A stretch of DNA of 64,000 bases from positions 124,001-188,000 of the forward strand of contig JAJFKB010000011.1 of NCBI GenBank assembly GCA_021773395.1, given 5' to 3'. This document shows positions 28,899 through 37,964 of the stretch, one piece after another (position 1 is the first letter of the stretch; each line of letters begins with the position of its first letter). The DNA comes from Gammaproteobacteria bacterium (GTDB lineage: Bacteria; Pseudomonadota; Gammaproteobacteria; Pseudomonadales; IMCC2047). A program made the position numbers and the translations under genes. Under the pieces are notes generated by a model. It was given only the letters and a program-made list of their open reading frames with translations. It was not told the DNA's origin and ran no database searches.

Positions 28899-29207
28899 AT
28901 GCAAGTAACAATCAGTGGACACCACATAGATTTAACTACAGCGTTACGAGACTGTGTGAATAACAAACTGGAAAAACTGGAGCGACATTTTGACCATATC
29001 ACCAGTATCAATGTCGTGCTCAGTATTGAAAAGCAGAGGCAAATGGCAGATGCAACAATCCATATCGCTGGAGCTGATGTGGTGGCCAATGCAGCACACG
29101 ATGATATGTATGCCGCCATCGATTTATTGACCGATAAATTAGACCGACAACTCATTAAACATAAAGAAAAAACAATTGCCCGCATGCAGGGCAACAATTC
29201 AAGATAA
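28899..29207 (+). CDS. hpf: Ribosome hibernation promoting factor HPF (short form)
   Basis: A 102-residue protein of the HPF/RaiA family that binds the 30S subunit and promotes inactive 100S ribosomes in stationary phase. Conserved features include MQVTISGHHIDLTTALRDCV, DHITSINVVLSIEKQRQMADATI and the C-terminal DMYAAIDLLTDKLDRQL. Only the N-terminal domain is present, so this is the short form. AGGAG lies 9 bases before the ATG. Confidence 0.95.
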   Translation: MQVTISGHHIDLTTALRDCVNNKLEKLERHFDHITSINVVLSIEKQRQMADATIHIAGADVVANAAHDDMYAAIDLLTDKLDRQLIKHKEKTIARMQGNNSR

Positions 29208-29227
29208 CAGGCAAAACACTTTAAATC

Positions 29228-29698
29228 ATGCAATTAGATCAGTTCATTTCCCCCGAAAGCACCCTTACCGGTGTTGACGGGGGAAGCAAAAAACGACTCT
29301 TCGAAACTATCTCCCGGTGTGCTTCAGATCTACATCCGGAAATCGACTCTGAAACCACCTATGATGCACTCCTCGAACGAGAACGTCTGGGCAGCACCGG
29401 ATTGGGCGAAGGAATCGCTTTACCCCATTGTCGACTCGATAACTGTCACCAGATTATCGGAATGCTATTACAGCTCAAACAACCAATCGACTTTGATGCT
29501 ATTGATGGACAGTTTGTAGATCTGGTGTTTGTGCTGCTGGTACCTCAGGAGGCTGTAGACGAACACTTGCAGGCGCTAAAGGCAATTGCCGAACTCTGCG
29601 CAAACCAGGAGTACAGGGCGTCATTAAGAAGTGCTAAAAGTAATGCCGATCTGTTCGTCGCGGCCACGACCACCTCACCTCAAGCTGAAGGGATCTAA
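29228..29698 (+). CDS. ptsN: Nitrogen-PTS EIIA component PtsN
   Basis: A 156-residue PTS_EIIA type 2 domain. The phosphorylated histidine is H67 in GIALPHCRLDN. PtsN receives phosphate from NPr (ptsO, here at 30580) and regulates potassium transport, nitrogen and envelope functions rather than sugar import. It begins 20 bp after hpf; the next gene, rapZ, starts 13 bp after its stop. No membrane EIIB/EIIC partner is nearby, as expected. Confidence 0.95.
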   Translation: MQLDQFISPESTLTGVDGGSKKRLFETISRCASDLHPEIDSETTYDALLERERLGSTGLGEGIALPHCRLDNCHQIIGMLLQLKQPIDFDAIDGQFVDLVFVLLVPQEAVDEHLQALKAIAELCANQEYRASLRSAKSNADLFVAATTTSPQAEGI

Positions 29699-29711
29699 GG
29701 GTAACTCAGTC

Positions 29712-30569
29712 ATGAAACTTGTTATTATCAGCGGACGCTCTGGATCAGGAAAAAGCACAGCTTTGCACGTGCTTGAGGATTTAGGCTACTACTGTATAGA
29801 TAACATCCCTGGCGGTTTACTTCCTGCACTGATTACAGAAATGGAACACGATCAGGCTAGCGCCCGCAATGAGGTAGCGGTAAGTGTCGATGCGAGAAAC
29901 TTACCCGCCAATTTAAAGCGCTTTCCATCCATAGTATCGAGCATAGACCGGCAACGGATTGACTACCGGATCGTTTATCTGGATGCAGACGACCAAACTA
30001 TCCTAACCCGTTTTAGTGCTACACGAAGGAAACATCCGCTAAGCGATACCTCTACTTCGTTGGAAGAAGCCATGAGTATAGAAAGCGACTTGCTCGATCC
30101 AATTGCAACGCTCGCGGATCTTAAAATTGACACCACCAACCTCAATCTTCATCAACTCAGAGATATTGTAAAACAACAGGTCGCTGAACAAAGCTCTACT
30201 AACATGGCCCTAATGTTCGAGTCCTTTGGTTTTAAACGTGGTGTACCCTCTGATGCCGACCTGGTCTTTGATGTTCGATGCTTACCCAACCCCCATTGGG
30301 ATATTGCTTTGCGTGAACACACAGGACAGCACCCCAAAGTTGTCGATTTTTTTAGCCATCACCCGATTGTAGAGGAGATGTACTCTGATATATGCCAATT
30401 TCTTGAAAAGTGGCTGCCGCGCTTCCAGGAAAACAACCGCAGCTATATGACCGTTGCAATAGGATGCACCGGAGGACAGCACCGGTCAGTCTATTTGGCA
30501 GAACGACTCGCCAAGCAGTTCCGTGCACCTTCATCGAATGTGCAGGTTAGACATCGCGAACTAACCTAG
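29712..30569 (+). CDS. rapZ: RNase adapter / nucleotide-binding protein RapZ
   Basis: A 285-residue P-loop protein with Walker A GRSGSGKST at residues 8-16 and C-terminal motifs FGFKRGVPSDADLVFDVR and IGCTGGQHRSVYLAE. In E. coli RapZ controls glucosamine-6-phosphate synthase by guiding RNase E to small RNAs. Elsewhere the family is widespread, and its role may differ. The frame is open upstream to 29631 inside ptsN; I start at the ATG at 29712, which gives the standard MKLVIISGRSGSGKST N-terminus. Confidence 0.95.
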   Translation: MKLVIISGRSGSGKSTALHVLEDLGYYCIDNIPGGLLPALITEMEHDQASARNEVAVSVDARNLPANLKRFPSIVSSIDRQRIDYRIVYLDADDQTILTRFSATRRKHPLSDTSTSLEEAMSIESDLLDPIATLADLKIDTTNLNLHQLRDIVKQQVAEQSSTNMALMFESFGFKRGVPSDADLVFDVRCLPNPHWDIALREHTGQHPKVVDFFSHHPIVEEMYSDICQFLEKWLPRFQENNRSYMTVAIGCTGGQHRSVYLAERLAKQFRAPSSNVQVRHRELT

Positions 30570-30579
30570 GTAATAACAA

Positions 30580-30849
30580 ATGATTAAAAAAGAAATCAAA
30601 ATAATTAATAAGCTGGGGCTGCATGCGCGTGCTGCCGGAAAACTGGTGAGTGAAGCCTGTGCCTGGTCGAGCCAGATTAAACTGGGTAATGACAGCAAAA
30701 TGATCGATGCAAAAAGTATAATGTCAGTTATGATGCTAGCCGCCAGCTGCGGCACCAACCTTACCCTTGAAATCGAGGGTAGTGACGAAAATGAAGCCTT
30801 TGATTCGATTCAGTCGCTCATTAATAATCGTTTCGGAGAAGAGGAGTAA
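30580..30849 (+). CDS. ptsO: HPr-like phosphocarrier NPr (PtsO)
   Basis: An 89-residue HPr-fold protein with the phosphorylated His at residue 15 in NKLGLHARAAGKL and the regulatory-site region IDAKSIMSVMMLAA. It passes phosphate from EINtr (PtsP) to PtsN. It closes the rpoN-hpf-ptsN-rapZ-ptsO cluster, starting 10 bp after rapZ. Confidence 0.95.
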   Translation: MIKKEIKIINKLGLHARAAGKLVSEACAWSSQIKLGNDSKMIDAKSIMSVMMLAASCGTNLTLEIEGSDENEAFDSIQSLINNRFGEEE

Positions 30850-31110
30850 TACCTGAAGCAGACGGGTTTCCGGCGTTCCGTTCATTAAACACAAGCCCGG
30901 ATAAAGATTCCTGATAATTTGCAGCACCCTGCCCGATCAAAGATCATTCAAAACCAGACTGGCGATGATTATGTCTCTCACGATACCCGGGAATCACCGC
31001 AACATAACATAACGCTTCTCTGCGATAGTTGTTGAGCCGACCCAAGCTCACCTATACAATTACGCGGTCAATTAACAACCATTTTAACCATTCAGATTGT
31101 AAGGGAAAGC
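30850..31110. other. Intergenic region between ptsO and mgtE
   Basis: This is 261 bp without a credible reading frame. It must include the mgtE promoter. I looked for a magnesium M-box-like leader but could not recognise one by eye. No repeat matching the MITE families was found. Confidence 0.45.
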
Positions 31111-32469
31111 ATGTCACACAGAGACAGCACCTCCACCAAAGAGCAATTGCTCAATCTGAAAGAAGCACTGAACAGCGGCGCCTTTGTTCAGGTTCGTAGA
31201 ATACTCAACCACAGTCTACCCGCTGTGGAAGTGGCTCACCTGCTTGAATCCTCTCCACCCAAAGTCAGAAACATACTTTGGAGTCTTATCGACAAGGAAT
31301 CCGGAGGAGAGATTCTTCCGCACCTGAGCGACGAAATCAGCGTTGACTTTCTCAGCAAGATGGACCCGCAGGAAGTACTGGATGTCACCGCGGGGCTTGA
31401 TACCGACGACATCGCCGACCTGCTGCAGCAACTGCCGGATCAGCTGATTCAGGAAGTGCTGCGCTCAATGGACAGCCAAAACCGCCATCGACTGGAACAG
31501 GTACTATCCTATTCCGAAGATACTGCTGGCGGCTTGATGAATATTGACACCATAACGGTACGCCCCGACATCAGTGTCGATGTGGTGCTCCGTTATCTGC
31601 GTCTGCACCCAAAAATACCGGATATGACGGATAATCTCCCTGTCGTCAACCGAAACGACCAAGTCGTGGGTATACTCCCAATCAACAAAATACTGGTCAG
31701 TGATCCAAGCTCTTCCGTTCGGGAAATTATGAGTACCGATGTATTCACTATTCTCGCCGACACTCCGGAAATGGAGGTCGCACAGTTATTTGAGCGGCAC
31801 GATCTGATTTCCGCACCTGTAGTGGATGACAACCAGAAACTACTGGGACGAATCACAATTGATGATGTCGTCGATGTTATTCGTGAAGAGGCAGAGCACT
31901 CGTTTATGAGTATGGCCGGTCTGGATGAGGATGAAGATACCTTTGCGCCTGTTCTCAAATCGACCAAGCGCCGCTCGGTTTGGTTATTCGTCAACTTGAT
32001 TACAGCTTTCCTAGCATCTTATGTCATCGGTCTGTTTGAGGCGACCATTGAAAAGGTGGTCGCTCTGGCAATACTGATGCCAATTGTCGCGAGCATGGGA
32101 GGTGTTGCCGGCAGTCAGACTCTAACGCTGATGATCCGCGGTATAGCATTGGGACATGTTCAAAGTGCCAATGCCAATTGGCTATTGCAAAGAGAGATTA
32201 TCGTCGGGTTTATCAACGGGGTTATTTGGGCGCTGGTTGTCGCTCTGGTGGCGACTTGGTGGTTTAACGATACCACTATCGGTATTATCATAGCACTGGC
32301 CGTAATCATTAATCTGGTCGCGGCAGCAATTGCTGGCGCATCACTACCCATGATCTTAAAAAGAATGGGCATTGACCCAGCTATTGCTGGTAGCGTATTA
32401 CTGACAACAATAACCGATGTTATCGGTTTCATGGCGTTTCTTGGGCTCGCCACTTTCTTTTATGCATAA
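31111..32469 (+). CDS. mgtE: Magnesium transporter MgtE
   Basis: A 452-residue magnesium channel. It has the cytosolic N domain (about residues 35-135), two CBS domains (about 140-262, including EIMSTDVFTILADTPEMEVAQLF), a connecting helix and five C-terminal membrane helices (about 285-450). The pore region contains LMPIVASMGGVAGSQTLTLMIRG. The CBS and N domains close the pore when magnesium is high. GGGAAAG precedes the ATG. It is the first of a pair with darP, 21 bp apart. Confidence 0.95.
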   Translation: MSHRDSTSTKEQLLNLKEALNSGAFVQVRRILNHSLPAVEVAHLLESSPPKVRNILWSLIDKESGGEILPHLSDEISVDFLSKMDPQEVLDVTAGLDTDDIADLLQQLPDQLIQEVLRSMDSQNRHRLEQVLSYSEDTAGGLMNIDTITVRPDISVDVVLRYLRLHPKIPDMTDNLPVVNRNDQVVGILPINKILVSDPSSSVREIMSTDVFTILADTPEMEVAQLFERHDLISAPVVDDNQKLLGRITIDDVVDVIREEAEHSFMSMAGLDEDEDTFAPVLKSTKRRSVWLFVNLITAFLASYVIGLFEATIEKVVALAILMPIVASMGGVAGSQTLTLMIRGIALGHVQSANANWLLQREIIVGFINGVIWALVVALVATWWFNDTTIGIIIALAVIINLVAAAIAGASLPMILKRMGIDPAIAGSVLLTTITDVIGFMAFLGLATFFYA

Positions 32470-32490
32470 TAACCACTAACTTAAGGTCGC

Positions 32491-33021
32491 ATGAAAACCA
32501 AACACGAACACTCCGAAATGGAGCCTGATGAAAAAAGCAAAAGCCAGATTAAGCGCGAAATGGAAGAACTGCAAAATTTGGGGGAGAAGCTCACTCGTTT
32601 AAATAAAGAGCAACTGGCAACCATTCCCCTTGAAGAAATAATCCTTGCGGCAATAAAGGAGTACCAAAGACTTAAAAAAAATGAAGCCCGAAGACGTCAA
32701 ATGCAATATATAGGACGCTTAATGCGCGATTCAGAAGCAGAAAGCATTACTGAAGCATTGAACAAGCTCGATGCCAGCCAGGCGGAGCATACCAAACATT
32801 TCCACCAGATTGAGTTGTGGCGGGAGCGATTGATCAAGGATCCCCAGGCGCTCACCTCATTTATCAGCGAATATCCACAAATTGAGGTGCAAACACTCCG
32901 ACAGCTAATTCGCAGCACACTTAAAGAACAGAAACAGGGAAAAGACCTAGGCAGCTACCGCAAGCTTTTTCGATTCATTCGCGAATCAGCTGAGGCGCAC
33001 GATCGTGACCAGGATTTTTGA
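32491..33021 (+). CDS. darP: Ribosome biogenesis factor DarP (DUF615, YjgA)
   Basis: A 176-residue, highly charged, helical protein of the DUF615 family. Typical stretches are KSQIKREMEELQNLGEKL, the ARRRQMQYIGRLMR motif and GKDLGSYRKLFRFIRE near the C-terminus. DarP associates with late 50S precursors. It converges with the nitrilase gene, the stop codons being 3 bp apart. In Pseudomonas tldD and pmbA flank this gene; neither is present here. Confidence 0.93.
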   Translation: MKTKHEHSEMEPDEKSKSQIKREMEELQNLGEKLTRLNKEQLATIPLEEIILAAIKEYQRLKKNEARRRQMQYIGRLMRDSEAESITEALNKLDASQAEHTKHFHQIELWRERLIKDPQALTSFISEYPQIEVQTLRQLIRSTLKEQKQGKDLGSYRKLFRFIRESAEAHDRDQDF

Positions 33022-33024
33022 CTG

Positions 33025-33849
33025 TTAAAGACGACGGTGTGAAACGACAGGCATTTCGTGCCGAACTTTGCGCAGATAGGATAATTCAATTTCCGCAATC
33101 ACCACCCCTTCACCACCTTCCCTACCGGCAAGGACTCTCCCCCAGGGATCAATAATCATCGTATGACCATAACTGACTCTCGTTGCAGAATGACGATCAG
33201 TCTGATTAGCACCGATGATATAAGATAAATTTTCGATTGCGCGCGCACGTAGTAAAACTTCCCAATGTGCAGCACCTGTTACTGCTGTAAAAGCTGAAGG
33301 CACAGTAATGATTTCAGCTCCGCGTTCTAACAGTAGACGAAATAGCTCTGGAAATCTTAGATCATAGCAGATACTTAAACCAAGACGACCAAAGGGGGTG
33401 TCGAGCAGCTGGACCTGATCACCAGGCTCAATACTATCGGACTCTCTGTAACTACCAAATTCATCCGCGACATCCACATCAAAGAGATGAATTTTGTCAT
33501 AGCGGGCCCTTTCATTTCCTCGATCATCGTAGACAATGCATGCCGAACGCACACGATCACTTATGGCGATGCCATCTGGCCTAGCCGCGACAGGAATACT
33601 GCCCGCCACAATCCATACGCTGTAGTCTTTGGCCAGTCCCGCCACAAAACTGCGTATCGGACCGGATGGAGTCACTTCGAGAACACCCGCTTGCCGTAGC
33701 TTCGCCATCGAAAGCAATGCAAAGTTTTCGGGCAACACCACTAACTCAGCCCCTTGATCCACCGCCGCGTGTATCAGTCTTTTAATCTCACGTAGATTTT
33801 CTTCTACCAGATTTCCACTTGTCATTTGAATAGCTGCTACACGGGACAT
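33025..33849 (-). CDS. Carbon-nitrogen hydrolase (nitrilase superfamily, Nit-type)
   Basis: A 274-residue amidase of the nitrilase fold with the Glu-Lys-Cys triad: E in VVLPENFA, K in RYDKIHLFD and C in LSICYDLRFPELF. This branch, found downstream of yhdP in pseudomonads, resembles the Nit1/deaminated-glutathione amidase group, a metabolite-repair role, but substrate is not proven. The frame opens with a TTG at 33861; the ATG at 33849 gives the family start SRVAAIQMTSG. Confidence 0.9.
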   Translation of the reverse strand: MSRVAAIQMTSGNLVEENLREIKRLIHAAVDQGAELVVLPENFALLSMAKLRQAGVLEVTPSGPIRSFVAGLAKDYSVWIVAGSIPVAARPDGIAISDRVRSACIVYDDRGNERARYDKIHLFDVDVADEFGSYRESDSIEPGDQVQLLDTPFGRLGLSICYDLRFPELFRLLLERGAEIITVPSAFTAVTGAAHWEVLLRARAIENLSYIIGANQTDRHSATRVSYGHTMIIDPWGRVLAGREGGEGVVIAEIELSYLRKVRHEMPVVSHRRL

Positions 33850-33888
33850 AGTTCTTACCAATAATGAACAGATAGTTTGATCAGCATG

Positions 33889-36800
33889 TTAATTTTGATT
33901 GGTGTTAGATAACGGTTTTGCAAGGTCAGACTCTGTGTTAGCTTGAACTTTTTCGTCATCACCCGTTCGATTACCCCTCGATCTGTTTTCAAACATCTTG
34001 ACCAGCTCGATCTTGGGATCTTCCCAGGTTCCCGTCACTTTGTATCTTGCCGATGTAAAACGCTCGAACATATTACCAAATATTTTATTGATCAGATAAA
34101 GCGGTATACCCACCTGAGGCGCGCCGACAATAGTCGCTGCTATGGGAATGTTATCGGTAAGTGGCAATACTACTATCATTTCCTGATCTAACTCTTCCGT
34201 AAGCAGGTTTGTGCGGCCATCAATTTTAAATTTGGCGGATGGCCCATCAATAATTAAAGAATCAACAATCTCTACTTTACCCTGATTGAGCGCCAACTTA
34301 CCTCGAACCTTATCAAAACTATAACCTTTCATAAAAAGATCGGAAAAATCCAGCCGAAGACGCCGCGCCAGCGACGTGAAATTTAGTATCCCAAACAGCC
34401 GCAGCACATTGGTCGAGGATTCAATCTCAATAAAACGTCCTTCATCACCTCTAATGGTCAATTCACCCACGGAATCGACCAGCGAAAACATGGCTGGCGA
34501 TCCACTCCATTTGAGTTTGCCACTAATCTTGCCATCCTTACCCTCTATTGAGCGACTATACCCCCATGCCTCGACTGCATCTCCGGTATCTCTGGCTACT
34601 GCTAAACCTTCGAACTCAGACAAGTGACGCACGGAATGATAACGCCAGTTAATCGCTCCTGTGAGCCTCAATCCTCTCACATCAGCTACCAACCCTTCGA
34701 TCAGGGCACCTTTGTCGTCTGGTTTGATGCTAAAAGCCCAGGCACCAAAATCCTGATCACCCATGCTGAGCCGCTCGACTTTAAAATCCAGTAGCATCAA
34801 TTCCTGCGGAATGACGTCCTGCAAGGCATCGTTACTGGTCAGCTCGGGCTGCGGTAGTTTCAGATATTCCAATGCAATCTTCGTGGGTATGTCTGGATCG
34901 GTATAACTCGTAATCAGCCCCTTGATTTCTGGATTTTCCAACTGCACATGCCATGCATCTTGCTTTTGCTCCATCACCAACGCCAGCGAATCAAATATCT
35001 GATTTGCGAAAACAAACCGTCCAACCTGCAGATCAACCTGTTTCAAGCGCTGCATAAAACCAAATTCAGAAACCTTCTGCTCTGTCGCCGTCAGTGCCGT
35101 CTCGTTCACTACTGCCCCGTCTACTGCCGCCCCGTCCACTCTAACTAAAGTAGCTGGCGCTCGCTGGTATAGATCAAACAGCGACTGCCATTGCGTAAAA
35201 TCCAGCTCTGATAGCTTGCCTGATATTCCAATATTTTTCTCTTGCCCGACCACTGCGGACTCTGAGCCCAGTATTATTTCCCCCTGCCGATATCCACCTT
35301 GATCGAACAGGAGAGCATAGTTCAACTGATCTGCGTAACTCAGATAATGAATCTGGCGATCATCTGCTTTTATCAAGAAACTCAAATCTCTTTTTTCATC
35401 AGCTAATTTATGAAAGGGTTTCGGTAAATCTGACTGAACCCCAAACAAATCAGTCTTTATCTGTATTTGATTCTCTTGACCACCCCCAAATTTCAGATTG
35501 GCAGAGTATCCAGTTTTACCCTTAATAAGAGCTAAAGCTGGCAAGGGCAACCAATTATAAAAGGCTTCTGCGGTTATCTTTCCATCAATCTGAATTTGCG
35601 TTTGCAGCGACGCCTTTTGATTCCCCTCCCCGGTTTGTATACTGGATTTAATATCAGCTTGAACCGGTTCCCTAAACAGTGTTGCACTAACGCCACCGGC
35701 ATTCAGCCCGGTTTCATTGCCATAGCTGAATTCACCTTGAACTCGATCAAAATCCAAACCCATCGAAGGAATTTTGAATTCTGTATTTTGAGTTTTAACA
35801 CGAACCTTTGAAGTCACCCCTGTCTTCGCCTGCAAAGGAATCGACAATTCAAGCTCCGTCTGCAAATCACCCTCAACCTGAAAATCATCTACCAAATCAA
35901 ATAGTGCTTTTCTGATCGGTGTCTCTTGTAAAACGCGCAGGCCATCTCTAGAAGGCCCCGTCACACGGGCACCCACATTAACTACGCCACCGTCAGAGCC
36001 CGGCATAAAACTCGCCCTGGCATCGCTTACCTCGGACTCATATAGTCGAGCCGAATCGACCGCCACATTAACCTGAGTATCGGACAATACCAAATTGGCC
36101 TTTAGCTGCTCCAATGCAGGCCAGTCTTTTTGATACTGGAAACGATCCACCTCTGCATTAACGGTGAGTCGCAGTGATCGAGCAATTTGGCTCGCGCCTT
36201 TAACCGCAGACCCCGAATAGGCGAAAGCAGCCACATCAACTTCTCCCGTACCAATTGACTGATCCAGCCATTGCACTAAACCGGTGCTCAGTTTACGATC
36301 AGGCACAAAGGCAAGCGACTCGTGCAACCCGCCATCGCGCATGCCAATCAGCAAATTCAGACGAGGCTCAGTCCCATCCTTCGACGCATCCAGGTCAAAT
36401 TGCCCCTGGATCTTGCTTTGATTAAAGGACAACTGTAGATTCCTACCCTTCAGCCAAACTGATTTACCCTCATTGTGCCAGCTAACTTCACCTGATGCCT
36501 GCCCAAAATGCCATTCACGGCTATATAGTTTGGGGAAATGTAAACGGAAATCATCCGATACAAATTGCACCAGCCCATCCGTTGCAGAGAGATCCAGATA
36601 GCCATCCAGGCCGGAGCCAGCAGGTGCATGCTTCCAGGCCGAAACCGACAAGCCTTCTATATTGGCCTTTATGCTAAAACGAGGTAGTGCAGCGTTTTTC
36701 TGATCGGCGAGAGGATATTGGATAGATAAATTTTCCAGAGCGCCTCTTGGCTGTAAAGTAGCGACAATCTTTTTTGCCTTCTCGGGCAGCAGGCTGGTGT

Positions 36801-37890
36801 CCGCTAACAGTTTTGCAAGAAGCTCCAGATTAACGCTATCTACCCATCCCTGTAACAGTTTACCACCCCTCTCTTTAGACAGAGTCCACTGTTGATTATT
36901 CATAGGAAAGAGCGTTTCGCGCCAGACAAAGGATGCATCCGTGAGCTGCAGGTTCCAGATTGTTTGATTGGTGCTTTCACCTCTTTGCCAAAAGAAGTCA
37001 GACTGCAAGTTCATCAGCGTTTCAGTTTCGTTACCTGCTTTCGGCATTTCCAGCCGAGGCACCATCAAACGACCCTGCATACGATTTAAACGCCCCTTTT
37101 CAACCGACAACCAAAGTTCACCCCCTAATTCAATCGCTTCAGTATCAACTAACTGAGGTATTTCCAGCGCGGCTCTTTTTAACCAATCACCCACCGGCAA
37201 CGTCTGCCAACGAGCAAATGCCTGCAAATTAAAGTCCGGCTTACCCGGCCGGCTGCTTAGATTCATGGCAAAAGACAGCTGAGCATTAGACTCACCCGAC
37301 AAATTCGCCCGCCCCTCACTGGCACAAAGCTTTTTAAGGCAATGAAAACTCAAGGAAGGTATGGATAACTGCTTGGTTGCTCCATCGTTAAAGATCAGCA
37401 CTAGAGCAATATCCTCCAGCCGGATTCTACCCTGCGCTAAAAGCAACTCAAGCAAGTCAATCGGTTTATTCCGAGCACTGCTGACGCGATCAGCAAATTG
37501 CCATCTTCCTTGCTGATTTTGGCGAAGTACCAATTGGACTTTTTTAAGCAACAGGGAAGCAAACACCGGATTTGCCTCAAGCAGGCTCCCCAGAATATTC
37601 AGCCTAAGCTCAAGACTGCTTATACTAAGCGGCACGCCGACTTCAGTATCGCCTATTGTGAGCTGATCAACTGCGAGAATTGGCTGAAAATTACGCCAGT
37701 CCGCGGCCACCCCTCGCAAGGTGACAGGCGTAGCCAGCTGCGCAGAAAGGTAAGATTGAATTTCACTGCGATACTGATGCAACCGAGGCATAGTGACCTT
37801 TGCCAGGCTCACCAGAACCGCCACGGTCACCAGTCCCAGCACTGCAATCAGCCAAATAGTTCGAACAAATCGAGCGAGTATTAAATTCAT
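33889..37890 (-). CDS. yhdP: AsmA-like protein YhdP
   Basis: A 1333-residue protein with one N-terminal membrane helix (about residues 10-32), a very long periplasmic beta-rich body (DUF3971 region) and a C-terminal AsmA-like segment (about 1040-1300, SLARRLRLDFSDLFMKGYSFDKVRGKL). YhdP, TamB and YdbH are bridge-like proteins that move phospholipids to the outer membrane. The length fits the family. I take the ATG at 37890 rather than the TTG one codon upstream. Downstream of rng in the leftward mreBCD-maf-rng-yhdP block. Confidence 0.93.
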   Translation of the reverse strand: MNLILARFVRTIWLIAVLGLVTVAVLVSLAKVTMPRLHQYRSEIQSYLSAQLATPVTLRGVAADWRNFQPILAVDQLTIGDTEVGVPLSISSLELRLNILGSLLEANPVFASLLLKKVQLVLRQNQQGRWQFADRVSSARNKPIDLLELLLAQGRIRLEDIALVLIFNDGATKQLSIPSLSFHCLKKLCASEGRANLSGESNAQLSFAMNLSSRPGKPDFNLQAFARWQTLPVGDWLKRAALEIPQLVDTEAIELGGELWLSVEKGRLNRMQGRLMVPRLEMPKAGNETETLMNLQSDFFWQRGESTNQTIWNLQLTDASFVWRETLFPMNNQQWTLSKERGGKLLQGWVDSVNLELLAKLLADTSLLPEKAKKIVATLQPRGALENLSIQYPLADQKNAALPRFSIKANIEGLSVSAWKHAPAGSGLDGYLDLSATDGLVQFVSDDFRLHFPKLYSREWHFGQASGEVSWHNEGKSVWLKGRNLQLSFNQSKIQGQFDLDASKDGTEPRLNLLIGMRDGGLHESLAFVPDRKLSTGLVQWLDQSIGTGEVDVAAFAYSGSAVKGASQIARSLRLTVNAEVDRFQYQKDWPALEQLKANLVLSDTQVNVAVDSARLYESEVSDARASFMPGSDGGVVNVGARVTGPSRDGLRVLQETPIRKALFDLVDDFQVEGDLQTELELSIPLQAKTGVTSKVRVKTQNTEFKIPSMGLDFDRVQGEFSYGNETGLNAGGVSATLFREPVQADIKSSIQTGEGNQKASLQTQIQIDGKITAEAFYNWLPLPALALIKGKTGYSANLKFGGGQENQIQIKTDLFGVQSDLPKPFHKLADEKRDLSFLIKADDRQIHYLSYADQLNYALLFDQGGYRQGEIILGSESAVVGQEKNIGISGKLSELDFTQWQSLFDLYQRAPATLVRVDGAAVDGAVVNETALTATEQKVSEFGFMQRLKQVDLQVGRFVFANQIFDSLALVMEQKQDAWHVQLENPEIKGLITSYTDPDIPTKIALEYLKLPQPELTSNDALQDVIPQELMLLDFKVERLSMGDQDFGAWAFSIKPDDKGALIEGLVADVRGLRLTGAINWRYHSVRHLSEFEGLAVARDTGDAVEAWGYSRSIEGKDGKISGKLKWSGSPAMFSLVDSVGELTIRGDEGRFIEIESSTNVLRLFGILNFTSLARRLRLDFSDLFMKGYSFDKVRGKLALNQGKVEIVDSLIIDGPSAKFKIDGRTNLLTEELDQEMIVVLPLTDNIPIAATIVGAPQVGIPLYLINKIFGNMFERFTSARYKVTGTWEDPKIELVKMFENRSRGNRTGDDEKVQANTESDLAKPLSNTNQN

Positions 37891-37964
37891 CAAGCCTACA
37901 TCGCACCCTTAAGCGGGACACATTTAGTGACTTAACCGCATCTTAAAACAAGTACCGGCCAGAG

